The notes beneath the pieces were generated by a model, which saw nothing but the letters and a program-made list of their open reading frames with translations, ran no database searches and was not told where the DNA came from. This document shows, piece after piece, positions 10,449 through 23,300 of a stretch of 64,000 nucleotides of DNA (position 1 is the first letter of the stretch; every line of letters begins with the position of its first letter). This DNA comes from Eutypella sp. D-1. Its lineage: Eukaryota; Ascomycota; Sordariomycetes; Xylariales; Diatrypaceae. The DNA is taken from NCBI GenBank assembly GCA_023313575.1, contig JAJTTP010000003.1:2480001-2544000 (forward strand), in the 5' to 3' direction. Position numbers and translations under genes: made by a program.

Positions 10449-11893
10449 ATGTCGTCCGCGCTCCCCGGAAACAGGGAGCTCCCCGAGTCGCAGTATGATC
10501 TCAGCACCTACTGGGGCCGCGTGAAGCAAACCGCAGGGATAACGGATCCGAGGTGAGTAGCCGGTGAATTAGAGTACCAAGACTACCTCCTATATTACCT
10601 CATATCCCGTACAACCCATTGTGGCACCCGTTGGAAACACCATGAACGTGAAAGCTCTTGTTCTGAAGTTCAATGTGTGTCATGCGCTGTCATCTCATCC
10701 GCTAACTTGCTTCCGCCACGCTCTAGAACCCTCCTGGCTGGGAAACATGGCCTTGAGCACGCCAAACAGCTGGTGACGGCGTACAAGAGGGGGGAGGTCA
10801 AGGAGATGACCCCTGAGCTGTGGCAAGCCAAGAAGATCGTCGACTCGACGCTACATCCCGGTACGAGAAGACGGTAAAACCTGCGCCGCGTAAACTTGTT
10901 GTGTGCATGCCCGTGTCTGTGTGCGCGTGGGAAGTTTGGAACTGCGAAGCTAACGCGAACCACGCTCTTGCTGTCCCGGGGATGAAATAAAGACACCGGA
11001 CAGCCCGTCCTCATGCCCTTTCGGATGTCCTGCTACGTCCTGACGAACTTGGTGGTCACCGCTGGTATGCTGATGCCGGGCCTCGGGGTACGTTTCTATC
11101 TTCACGCGCCTGAGGGCGGTCCCGCCGTTTTCTAGATCGCACATGCCGTGTATGCATGACCAAGGCTAACAAGGGGCGCTGGGAATACGCACATTGAAAA
11201 TAGACGACCGGCACGGTGCTCTGGCAGGTCGCCAACCAGTCGCTCAACGTAGCGATCAACAGTGCCAACGCGAATAAGTCGACACCGCTCACGTATTCCA
11301 AGATAGCGCAGTCGTACTTCCTGGCGGTGGGCGCCTCCTGCTCGGTGGCCGTCGGCCTGAACTCGCTGGTGCCGCGCCTGCGCCGACTGTCCCCAGGCGC
11401 CCGCACCACGCTGGGGCGGCTCGTGCCTTTCGCAGCCGTCGCGTCAGCCGGCTTCCTCAATGTGCTACTTATGCGCGGCGAGGAGATCCGCACCGGCATT
11501 GACATCTACCCCGTGCTGTCGGCGCGGGACAAGGAGGAGCTGGCGGCGCAGGGGCGCGCCGAGAACGACGTGGGGAGCCTCGGCAAGAGCCGCAAGGCGG
11601 CGACCCTCGCCGTGACTGAGACGGCCCTCAGCCGTGTCCTCAACAGCTCGCCCATCATGGTCGTGCCCCCGCTGATCCTCGTCCGCCTCCAGCGCACCGA
11701 GTGGCTGCGCCGCAACCCCCGCTACACCATCCCCGTCAACCTCGGCCTCATCCTAGGCATGAGCTACCTCGCCCTGCCCTTTGCCCTCGCCGCCTTTCCC
11801 CAGAGGCAGAAGATCTCGGCCGACAAGCTCGAGGACGAGTTCCACGGCCGTGGCGGCGATGACGGGCTCGTCGTCTTCAACCGCGGCATCTAG
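10449..11893 (+). CDS. FSF1: Sideroflexin (mitochondrial serine/amino-acid carrier)
   Basis: Exons 10449-10552, 10727-10860, 10993-11087 and 11204-11893 give 340 residues, the normal length for the family. Sideroflexins sit in the mitochondrial inner membrane; SFXN1 imports serine for one-carbon metabolism and yeast Fsf1 is the fungal member. Family signatures are clear: the N-terminal YDLSTYWGRVKQTAGITDPR followed across the first intron by TLL, the HPDTGQPVLMPFRMS motif formed across the second intron, then TTGTVLWQVANQSLNV, NSSPIM, and the C-terminal membrane helices (NLGLILGMSYLALPFALAAF). Introns of 174, 132 and 116 nt are longer than the window's usual 50-80 nt. All three junctions restore family sequence without gaps, so the model is firm. 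Confidence 0.93.
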
Positions 11894-12348
11894 TCGCCGG
11901 CCACCTCTTTCCTCGGGGCTTGTCAGTGTGTAGGTGAATATGTAGGATGGAAGATCTAGGTGGTGAGACCGCCAGACGTAGCATTATCGGGCGTTACGGG
12001 AGGAATTTCACGACGAAAGCTTGGGTGATCACTAGATTCGACATGTTCTCCCTAACAATGTCTAGAAGGGGAACGAAGTAGAGAAATGCCAAGATATAGA
12101 GAATAAAATAAAATGGAAAACCTATATTGACTGGCTCTGTTCTGGACTCGTTGCCAGCTCGCGGGTTGTACTACCCTTTCCACGACCTATCCCTCTCGAC
12201 GCGGGATCCCATCATGCAATGCTCTCCTAAGGTGTGCACTGTTGTGTCGACCTGGGAGTTGTGAGATGTACTGGGAGCCCGTATGTTTCCAAGGTTGTTA
12301 CTGTTATCGACGGACATGATGTTAAACGCGGCAATCTTATCCTCGTGG

Positions 12349-12368
12349 ATATATATATATATATATAT
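12349..12368. repeat. (AT)10 microsatellite
   Basis: Ten AT units, continued by a degenerate TA-rich tail. Lies about 0.45 kb downstream of the sideroflexin stop. Confidence 0.9.
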
Positions 12369-15300
12369 GTATATTATATACAGACCATTTTCCCATATGT
12401 AGTAAGTATGCAAGTATTGCGTGATATCCACCTACCTACCCGTCCCCCTAGCCAGCACTTCATAAAGAGAGGCAGGTATAGCGACCCCGAGCAGAGCGGT
12501 GACTGGCTAATCAACCCCACGCAAAGCTGGGGGTTTCGCTCTCTGGGCCCGACGGGCGTACCCGTTCAGTTCAACCACGTAGCCGGGGTAGTCAGCCCAG
12601 CAGACAGTTGATTATGATTACGTTGTACGATCCCATGCCCGAGCTTCTTTCCAGAAGGTCGTGTTTGCACTGCTACGCGGGCCATGTGGATGGATGGGAT
12701 GGATGGATATACATATGGCAAGTGGTGATCGCGGCCACACGGCCCTTTGTCTTGGCGACCTGCTGTGTTGTCAGTTAATTGCTAGGATGTAGGCAGGTAT
12801 GTATGGATGTGGATGGGTATCCCATTTTTGTGCCTGACTAAACATGCCAGTCAGCCCAGAGTGCGTTGTTCTCTTCTTCGTATATACCTATATATATATG
12901 TATTGTAGTAGGGCACGTACATATATATAGATATTTAATTATGTTTACCGATAGATCTTGTCTTTGCCTGAAGAGCTTTTCCTTCTGAGGCTTGTCTAGC
13001 GGTGGGTAGGTAGGTAAGTATATACACCCCGACGCCTCGAAATTGGGTCAGTACAGTCAAAAACTCGGTAGTACTTATTGTACCTCTGCCACTTTGCATT
13101 CGGTAAGCGCAAAACCCACAGGTTGTGCAGCCATCGAACGGGAATAAGGAAAATGTAGCTTTACAAAGAGGCGATGGAACAGGAACTCTCCTGGAGGAAA
13201 ACCCGATTATTTGCCTACGTACTAGGGGGTCATTATGACAAGATGTCCGCCTGCCTGCCTGTCTGCCTTAGGTGCTTAGGTAGATAAAGACATGTCCATA
13301 TGGATGTAGCTATTAGTTACACGACCATCGGACATCAATGCCAATTTGTATCGTATTCTGAGCATAAAAAGGGTTCCCGGGGTTAACTACGTTAATGGAT
13401 GTACCCAAGGCACCTACATGCCCAGCATATCTGGGTAGGTAGTTATTATGTACCTGCATGTAATGTGCAGAGCCAAGTAGGGCACCAGGACCTCAATCAT
13501 ACGTCAGAAAATTGAGAAAATTCCCCGCCCAACAACCCCGGTGGTCGAGACGAAGAACAAAAGGAACAACGCAGAGTGCATATCTATATGTATCAAGTGT
13601 ACCTACCATATATCATTGATGTTTGTATTTGCTACAACGTGTGCTAGATTACCCGTCCAGCACAGTGTAGTATTTGCCTACGAAGGAACTAGTGCAGCTC
13701 ACAAGTTCTGGTATGATGGGATTTAAAGATATTACGTTATGCCCTTAAGATGGAAGCTAACTAAAAAGATGTTACTTAGGTGCCTATTTATCCCCTCTTG
13801 TTGCAGAGGGATTAAGTGTAAGTGTTGGTGGTGCACTCTTGGCTATCAGACCAGAATAGGGCCTCCGGAGGCGAATTTATAATCCAACTCCACTCCGAGC
13901 CCGGTTCTTAACTGGACCGACCATTAGGTTGTAGACCTTCGATCGGACGGTTGACTTTCTTTCGCACCTTGAACCAGAAGTCCGTATCCAAATAAGGAGG
14001 GCGGACTGTACCATTAGTCGTTAGTCGACAAGCCGATTCTATTTGCTCTTGTCGCGGCGATTCTATTCATCCGGCATGATGGGATAAAGGGGGCGGGAAA
14101 TCAATACCTGCTTGCTTTGTCTGCCCGCTTAAGTACCAGCTTATGTATGCTAGTTGCTAGGTGCGGTCAACATTCAGGGTCTTCAGTTCGGCAATACGTC
14201 CAGTACCAAGGCGCTGCACCGCCGGCTGCACCAAGTATGCAGGTGCAGGCGTACGATACGTTCCGGGCTTACATCCATGGTACGTTGTATCTGTATCTGT
14301 TAGGGCATGCACGAGGGCTGGATTTTGCCACCGCCGTGGAAACTTCGGGACCACCATCCTCAGTGAGGGTCTACACCCCATTAACCAAGCGGTGCTGTGA
14401 ACACTTTACGCGCTTGCTATTCGCACAATGGTCTCGAGCCGTTAGTTCCTAACAAAAGCAAAAGCAGTTACATAACTGATCAAGATGTGGTAGAATGGCC
14501 ATTTCGACTTATTGTACGGTTCTAGTAACCCGGCATTCTGGCATTACGCACGCTGACACAGTGCAGTGCAGGGCAACTACATAGATAAGATGAGATATGT
14601 TTGGTTTTTTGACATTGCTTCTGTGGGGATGCGATCCGAGGGAGTCTCTCCGGCAACTGGTTCACTGGTCGACTTGGCTGACTGGCAACGGAGTTAGTTA
14701 GGTTGTTATATCTGCTTGGGGCTCTCCCATGTACAGGGCGAAGTTTCTAGTAAGTAAGCAAAGCAATTTAGTAGTCTGGAACATGGGGACAAGAAGATAG
14801 TCACGGGCTGAGTATGTGCTAGAGGTGGGCATCGTCGCAATATCTGCTTCTCTTTCTCCTACAACGCGTGCGTGGACTGGAGACCCGACAGACAACGTAC
14901 TTATTTATGACTATACGTACCAAATGCGCCTCGAGTATCATAAAGGGCCTCGGTTCCATTATGCACGGGATAAAATGTCTACCTAAAGGAAGGAAATTTA
15001 TTAATTACTGGCTGGCAAGGCATGGTGGTCAACTTATGTATGCACGAAATAATGCGAGGACTGCCGTCCGGGACCCTTCAAGACAAGAAGCAGGTAATTG
15101 GCTACCTGGTTACGTGGTCAGATGGCAAATGGCACACCGCGGAATAACGGTATCGACACTTTATTTTGCCTTGCGTATGCTGGTGCATGTACTTATATGA
15201 ATTGCAACGAGGGAGGGAGGCGGTGCGGGGGCCAACTCGGCAACCCACTCGACTTTGCCACTGAGGTCAGATCTTAACGCAACACTTCATCGGGTATTCG

Positions 15301-15720
15301 AAAGAGGGGAGAGCAAGTCAAGAGTCTACTGCACGACGTGCATACGCGAGTGGAAGTGGATCTAGCAGGGATTGATACTGGCAAGACTGGTTGGTCAGAC
15401 CTGTTGGGAGCCGTGGGTTCCCCAGGCTAGGGAGGAGGGTTGGAGGGCCGGAGAGTTGATAGGCAAAAAAAGGGTCTTCACTTCTTTGCTCGTTCCAGCA
15501 ATACCGAAGTTTACATGTGTTAAAAAAATTTCCTAAAGTACATGTAATCAGTGTTTGGGCGACAAACCGTATGATGCAATACCGCCATAGCCTACGGCGG
15601 GCTAATTAACAAATCCAGGTAGGAACTTAACTATATGCATCTGAGAGAAATGGAGAGGCAAAGAGGGAATTAAACATCTTAGAAACATATACGGCCCGGT
15701 TCCGTGCACATAATAACAAT

Positions 15721-15733
15721 ACCTACCTAGGTA
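15721..15733. repeat. ACCTACCTAGGTA motif copy
   Basis: Second exact copy of the 13-base motif also found at 9930 and 20510. Confidence 0.75.
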
Positions 15734-18700
15734 TCAGTTAGGGTGACAATGACGAGAGTGCCCGACTTATGGCTATGTACTTTAGTTGACTACTGTACTT
15801 AGTAGCGAATGGTTCCCAATGTGGTATGGAACTCTCGCCCCGGCCAACCAACCAGGGACTGCTCGAGGATGCCGGAGTGCAGGCGTTGAGAAATATGATA
15901 TGTGACGACATAGCAGTTCACAGTAAACAGTCAAACCGTCTTCATCTCCTTGGCGAGTCCCCCGTGTTCTACTAAGCGCATCAGGATCTACTGATATTAA
16001 CACAAGGATATGATTTTCAGCGTAGCTACCAAGTAGTTCTGTATGTAGTCATACATCGGTAGTATCGATATCTCGGGGCGCCAGGGAGGGACTCCGGTAC
16101 CTAATGGCATTCCAATTATAGGTAGAGAAATCGACGGTCTTGATAGCCCCAGTATTGCGCAAGAAAGCTGGGAACCAACTCGTGGCTTAGGTGTTACAAT
16201 ACCAACCTTGGAAGTTTGAACATACGAAGTTGCAATACAGCAAATTATTCTTAATACTGAATGGAGTTCAAATACCTCCCATCGCCGGTGGTGGAAATTA
16301 GGGAAGATACCTATGCAGCGCACTTCATCAGACACCCTCACCCGGAATTTTGCTGCCCCGGGAACGCGAAAGTGGTATCTGATATCGTCCGCGAGCAGCA
16401 GCCAACTAACGTGAATAGGATGGCATTGGAGACGGAAGGAATTAAAGGCGTGACGAGTAAAATTATAAAGGGATAAACCTACCTTGCCTACACTGTGACG
16501 AAGATGGCCCGGCGGGGCCGCCCCCTCCTCTTTCACCTCCTCCCTCCCTCCCCCGGCTGCCCATTTGCCATCTTCGTCGCCAATGGGATTTAATACTTAG
16601 ATTTGTTCCGATACTGTTACTTCTTATGTACTGTACTCACTTAGTATGTTAACCTCACAGGCTTGATTGTGTGTACCTAGGATCTATTTGGATCCAGAGA
16701 TCTCGGATAGTTCTGCCACTGCCGAGCCACTAAATTTATCCTTTACTGGCCTCGTGCAGTTTCACGTACTGTGTTTGTATGTACCTGTTCACCAGATTTG
16801 AGTTAGGCAGTTATTCCCAGCATTGGAAGTTGTGTGCAAGGCGTGCAAAACGTGGGCGTCTCATGTACATAAATAACGTTTTAGGTCAGCAAATTCCTTT
16901 ATTTGGGCTAGGCAGGAGGAGTTATTTGCCAACGCAAAACGGGCTCAGCTGAAATTTCAGGAGACCGGCCCGGTCATATTTATATATACAGTAAGATGAT
17001 ACTGTATTTATTATACTTGGTATGGCAATATGAGGTAGGCATGTCAGTCCCTAATCCATACGGGTAATACATACTAACTACATCTTACAAGTACTTTTAC
17101 GTCGGGCCTCTACCGTAGTAAGTAAGGAAGGGCAGGGATCCGCAGGCTGTTCACGTCGGAGGCAAAACTATCCAGCTTACCAGCTTGCTCAGCTAACCAA
17201 GTCTCGCTAACCAACTACTTAGCTGTTTGCTACAAGATGTTTGGTGCCAACATAGTAATATGTACTGTGTCAGTTGTGTCAGTATTCAGATCATGGAGAG
17301 GTGCTGAGTGTTGCCCGCGTGCTGGGTTTGGCTGGGTTGTCTTGTTATAAAGGGTCTTCCGATTACTTCATCGTCGCAGGCGAGCCGGGCGCAATGTTCG
17401 AATTATCGATTAATCCGAACACTTTTGTTTCATACGTCGCGTTATGAGGTTGTTAATGATATATGTGACATTTCCGGGAATTTATTTCTCAGTCTTCACA
17501 CGACCTCACGTACGCTCAAACAACCAAGACACCCCGACGCACAATCAGGTATCGGAATGTATCAAGCCAACAACCCTAGGTAGGTAGCCAGCCAGCCAGC
17601 CAGCCAGCCTGACGGCTCTAGGAAGGAGGGAAGTACAGGGCACCCACACGGCTACAACGTGGGTGGTGCGGTGCGGTGCGATCGGTCGTGCATGATAATT
17701 GTAGGCACATGGTAGTCTTAAAAATGATATGTATGATAAGGCCGGCCAGCGAGCAAGCAATCAATTAATCAAGCAATAGTTGGCTATGGCAAATGCCAAA
17801 TGGTTACATAGTAGTTCCCATGTAATGACACACGCTAGACTAGACGGTAAAGGGAAGAACGGACTGGGGATCGGGGTTGGCCAGGGTCAGGGTCAGTTGC
17901 TGGGGAGTCCCTGAACTGGCAAGTGGTAACACCGGCACAGACAAGGCATGTATGTTTGATATGTACATGTGAACCTCGTCATTGCTTTACGATACTACTA
18001 TCCGTGGATGTAGATAGCCAAAGTGTTCGTGCATACGCTTTGTATCGTGTCCACAGACCTTTTCATGACAAGAATGTGACTGAGCTGTCTGGTCAAGGTC
18101 TTTTCTCTCTCACACATTATCTATCGGTCTTATTCAATATTGTTAAGCCTACTACAGGCAAAGGAAGACATCGTGAGCTCCGCCCTCATATTTCCCTAGC
18201 GCCGTCGATCGAAAGAGGCAGAGAAGAGTTAGAGAGGTATGTGTCGTGTGGCTAGTTAGCAGTAGCGCTGTAGCGCTATAGCACTTGCACTGCACCTGGG
18301 CAACTATAGTCAACTGATACCTTACCAGCCCAGCAGCTATCTTTTCTGACAGCAGCGACGATATAGGACGTATAGAGTGAAAGAGCGAGCGTGGGCGTAA
18401 GAGACGAGACACTGGAGCAACGCAAGCCACTATTATACCTTTCTGGTCTCCTGACGGCGAAAGAAGACGATTCTCCTATCCGGAGCGAGATCCCTACCCA
18501 CATAAAACCGATTCGAAGATTACTCCAGCTCGACCGTCTCCATAAGGGACAACCCGGTTCGGATGATCATACACATATAGATAATTGCTGTGCGAAGAGT
18601 AGAGTGGAAGAGCAACGACGAACTCAACCTTGAGGATTGAATCGAGCCGACTTTCACCTGCCATCTATAACTCTAATACCGCTGTTGGTGTTGGCTGCGG

Positions 18701-19690
18701 TGTTGGTATTATTAGGGTGAGGAAAGAAAAGTCCGTGCATCGAATTCCCTCAGGTGCCGGTTGTCGGCCTAAACGAGACGAAACGAAACGGCTCGAGTAA
18801 AACGAACGATTCAGGCACTTTGCCCTTAGGTTGATTGATAGCGATTCAGTACTTTATTTCCTAGGCTACACGTTCCGGATAGCCAAACCTCCGACCCCCG
18901 GCAGCGGCCATCAGCGTGGTGCCCCTCCAGAACCCGCCTTTCTACATATTCCAAGGTTCCATCGATACATCCTATCCAGCCTATCCGCCCTAAGTACATA
19001 GGTATTTACCTAAGTGCAGTGCAGCGCTGAAGAGAGAGGACCTCGAGAGGGTTAGTTCAGCGCAGCGGTCCAGCAGTTCAGCCCCTTCCTCCCGCACCAG
19101 GAATCCTGTATTACAGGGCGTTTTTCTTTCTTCCCATTTTCCGCGCTTTTTGTGGTTGTGGTGTGTGGAGAATGCTCGCGTCGACTGTCGACCGAACAAG
19201 CTGACTTCATCCCGCTAATTCCTATCTAACTTGAAAGGGTTGCAACTTGCCAACCTTGGAAGTTGAACTTCGCCATCGACACTAAATAACTCCATTATAC
19301 TAAAAGTACCTACCTAATAGCCTCTCACCTCCAACCTGATTGAGTTCAGGTGGAGTAGGTACCTACCTGGAAAGACAAGAAAAGAAAGATCAAAGAGGTC
19401 GCTGGGCCGTCGTCATCCCATCAAGCCCATCTCAACTCTTGACACCTGCAGGACCGTCTCTCTTCCTCTCAAAGGCAGCTGTCAACAATAGGCAAATCCC
19501 CGCAAAAACCCCCGGGATTCCCTCCAACCAGCCCAACACATTAAGCTTTTCAGTTGCGTTGCGCTCGTCTTGGTCCACGGGTGCATTTCATCGAAACGGA
19601 CCAGGGGACCAAATTCGGGAGAGTTTTTAATTTTTAATTTTTTAATTTTTTTTTTTACCGTTTTCTCTTGCGTGCCTCGGATTCTACCTT

Positions 19691-19704
19691 CCTAGGTACC
19701 TAGG
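19691..19704. repeat. Perfect palindrome CCTAGGTACCTAGG
   Basis: 14-bp perfect palindrome built from the TAGGTA word, about 0.5 kb upstream of the LAMMER kinase start. It could be a symmetric protein-binding site or just part of the dispersed motif family. Confidence 0.7.
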
Positions 19705-20210
19705 GGAAACTTTATTGCTTTTGACTGGTTTTGTTTCAGACTGTTGTAATAAATCGTTCTATCCGTTAAACTTCGTACCCGACGTCTCTGACGTCCCTGA
19801 CGTACCTGCTGCACACGCACACAACGTACCACACACACCCGTTATAACGGGGACTTCGTACATCTGCACCTACCCTACACTTACAACTTACACTTACACT
19901 TGCCCTTTGCACTTGCACTTGCACTTGCACCTATACAACTTTGTTTCCTAAGAGATATAATACGGGGAAAAAGCACAGGAGAGAGGGAATAAGGATAAGG
20001 AAAACGAATAGGAAAACGAAAAGACGGGAAGGAGAATAGGAAGAAGAAACGTCCTCCGCTCCCCTCCGCCCCAAAAACGCACGTAGTTTAAAAAGGAAAG
20101 CAGGCAGCAAGACCGAAGGAGACCCGTGGACGACGACAAAAACGAAAACGATATAACTACATACAGACATACTCCTTTCCTAAGGATTCCCGGATTCCCG
20201 AGGTTCCAAA

Positions 20211-20362
20211 ATGTCAACTCCTACTACGGCTACGGCGACGCTTCCTCATTATCGCCATCCTCATCATCACCACCACCACCATCACCACCATCATAATAAC
20301 ACCTCGATGACACATCAGCAACCAAACGCGCATACTCATCATCAAAACCAACACCTCGGCAA

Positions 20363-20394
<32 letters not shown>

Positions 20395-23300
20395 ACAGCC
20401 ACAACCATTATACGCAACCACTGCAACAACAACATCAACAACAACAACCATTACCGCAATCACAACAGCAGCAACATTATTCACATCTGCAAAGCAATGG
20501 TACGTCCTTACCTACCTAGGTATCTATCATGCCATGTTTCTATTAATGCTCTCTTACATTCTTGAATACCTGCAACCAACTTGTATCCTCCTCGGCTGTT
20601 ACTACTGCCATATACTGCTAGTGCTGCTACTGCTACTGCTACTGCTACTACTGCCACTGTCGCTGCCACTGTCACTGTCACTACTGCACACCCAGACTCC
20701 CCAAACTGTTTGCCCACCTTGCCCAGTTTGTCAACCGCCCCTGCTAATGACACTCACTACCTGCTACCACTCCTGCTACCGCTACCACTATCACTAGCAC
20801 TATTACCACTACCACCACTACTGATGCCGCTATCGCTCCATTTATTCCCGTGATAGTCGCTACCTACCTAAGTACCTGTAATTACCATTCTCGAGGTCCC
20901 TGGGCATTTCCATTTCCCATTGCCCTACCACACCCGCTGCCGCATCCACTATCACACCCACTACAGCGCCCGCTATTGCCAGTGGTAATGCCTAAGCTGT
21001 ACTGCACTCCCCATCCACCCAAGGTTGTCGCACGGCAGCCCGGGCAGCAGCCTCGACGGCGACTATACACCCCAATAATCGCAATTGTCTCCCACATTCA
21101 ATATTAGTACCAGCATCAGCACCAGCATTTTACCATTTGACCATTTGACATTGACACTGACACCAACACCAACACCAACACCAACACGACACTACTACCA
21201 CCATTACCATACTAACCCTCACCCTCCTTCCCCTCGTCATCTTCACCCTCCTCATCATCATCGTCCTTCACTGTCACCCACGCCTTCATCCTCATCCTCG
21301 TCCTCATTCAAATACCCCTTCCTCCAGTAAAAACTAGTAGCGGCAGCAGAAACCAAAAAACAACAACAGTAGAAAAGACAGCAGCAGTTGTCACATCTAC
21401 ACATGCACTCTCTGCTCCTGCATTGCCTGCATTGCCTGCACTGCCTGCACTGCCAGCAGGGTATTAATCTCTAACGTCGAACAATTCAGGGTATTCCGCT
21501 GCTCAATATCACACCCACAATAATCAAAAATTGACCGCCGCGACCGCCACGACCTCAGCAGCACCAACAACTGTAGCGGCACCATCGACAACATCGACAA
21601 CATCGGCAGCAACAGCAACGACAACCAATCTGAAAGCAACGACCCCAAATGGAGTAGCCGCTTCGGTGGCACTTACAAGACCGACTCATAGCCAAGATTA
21701 TCCCCCCAATATATCCGCCAGGACACACTCGACGCCCAAGTCTGATTCCAATTACACCCACTCCAGCATGGCTCCCTCCGTAGCCACCACAACTCAGACC
21801 TTTCCCACTGATGGCCAGCCGAGGAAACGTAGAAGATCCCGAGAACCCGATTGGAACAATTTCTACAAGCATGGTCTTCCCAAAGAGATTATCGTTATCG
21901 ACGACACACCAGAGCCCGAAAAACCCGTTGCTGTCCCCCCCACTCCCGCTTCCACCGCCGGGACATCGTCGAGAACTCTTCGAAATGGCGGCACCACTGG
22001 GACGACGAGAATTCTGAGAAATGACGCTACCATCGCCAATGGCAAAGCTTCGGTACACGACAATACCACTACCACTACTACTGCTACTGCTGCGCATGTT
22101 ACTAAGAAGCGACGAAAGGATGACAATGCCCGCTACGATGCCCTGTACGATCGAAGAGTAAATGGTTCTCACCACCTATCACTCAGTGGCTCCACCTCGA
22201 CCGACCGTACCACCTCAGCGAACAACACCACTACCGCCGCTACGTCCTTAGGCTCACTGAGCTCCAACGGACAATATGATCACGACGCACAGATCGGTCA
22301 GAAGCGCAAGAGAACCCGACAACAGCTTGCCCAAGAAGCCAAGAGACGCGAAATCGATGTCTTGGGTGGCGATCCCATCAGTTACCGACCCCCACAGAAG
22401 CCCATCAAGAAGGCCGGTGAGGTCACAGTCCGACAAGTGAATGATGTTAGTATTCAGTACCTAATGCCTCCCCTCGCTATTTTATTTGCTCGACTGCTCG
22501 CCTCGTTTTATGTTTGCTCCGTTTCAATCGGCCGTGTAGTGCGGTTCTCGATGCATCTAATTACTGACAAGGTATCACTCTAGCGCTCTCAGGCGAATGT
22601 CAAGGTCGATGACGACGATGGCCACTACATCGTTGTGCCTGATGCCGATCTGACAACTCAATGTGCGTGTGGCCAGCACTCAGCCTCTCACCCCCAGCTA
22701 GTATCGATAGTATTCTAACTGCATCGACAGACCAAATGATCAAGCTACTAGGTCAGGGAACCTTCGGCAAAGTTGTGCAGGCGAAGGACCGCAAGTCCCG
22801 CAAGTTCGTCGCTATTAAAATCATCAGGGCGGTCCAGAAGTACCGCGACGCTTCAAGGATAGAGCTTCGGGTCTTGCAGACACTGAAAGCCAACGACGAC
22901 GAGAACCGCAATCGATGTATTCACCTCCGCGACTGTTTCGATTACCGAGGTCATATATGTATTGTTATGGATCTGCTTGGCTCTAGCGTCTTCGACTTTC
23001 TGAAGAGTAACAACTTCGTCCCTTTCCCGAACAGCCAGATCCAGAGCTTCGCTCGTCAGCTGTTTACCAGTGTCGCTTGTAAGTAGCCTACGTCTACCCT
23101 TCGTCTCCGGCCCGTGGTTCTCAACGAATATTTGCTAACATGGCATAGTCCTTCACGACCTCAACCTAATCCACACCGACCTGAAGCCCGAGAACATCTT
23201 GCTGTGCGATAGTGCTTATCAGACATTTACGTACAACCGCCGGATACCATCCTCCTCGGCTGGGGTCAGTCGACAAGCTACACAGCGCAAGGTGCTTCTC

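Larger units (their letters stand above)
11894..20210. other. 8.3-kb region without a recognisable gene
   Basis: No protein family, tRNA or rRNA was recognised here on either strand. It holds an (AT)10 tract at 12349-12368, GGAT repeats near 12684-12712, a CCAG repeat near 17586-17608, TAGGTA words at many places, an A/T-homopolymer block near 19626-19660, and CACTTA/CTTGCA hexamer repeats at about 19867-19932 followed by a polypurine block (19965-20050). The last 1.5 kb may be promoter and long 5' leader of the LAMMER kinase gene. The longest open frame (15997-16536, minus, 179 codons) has no family features. A long non-coding RNA or decayed mobile DNA cannot be excluded. Confidence 0.55.

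Noticed and set aside
14117..14452. 111-codon plus-strand frame
   Set aside because: Composition looks like random translation and the minus strand is open too.
15997..16536. 179-codon minus-strand frame in the gene-poor region
   Set aside because: No domain, signal peptide or splice-consistent neighbours; the opposite strand is also open for 71 codons, so openness alone is weak evidence.
20534..21330. Leu-, Pro- and His/Pro-rich frames inside the first LAMMER kinase intron
   Set aside because: Products of CTGCTA and CACCAA repeats; they have no conserved content, and the splice from 20499 to 21490 leaves a continuous frame.
21555..22175. 206-codon minus-strand frame opposite the kinase N-terminus
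   Set aside because: Gly/Ser/Cys-rich shadow of ACC/AGC/ACA codon runs on the coding strand.
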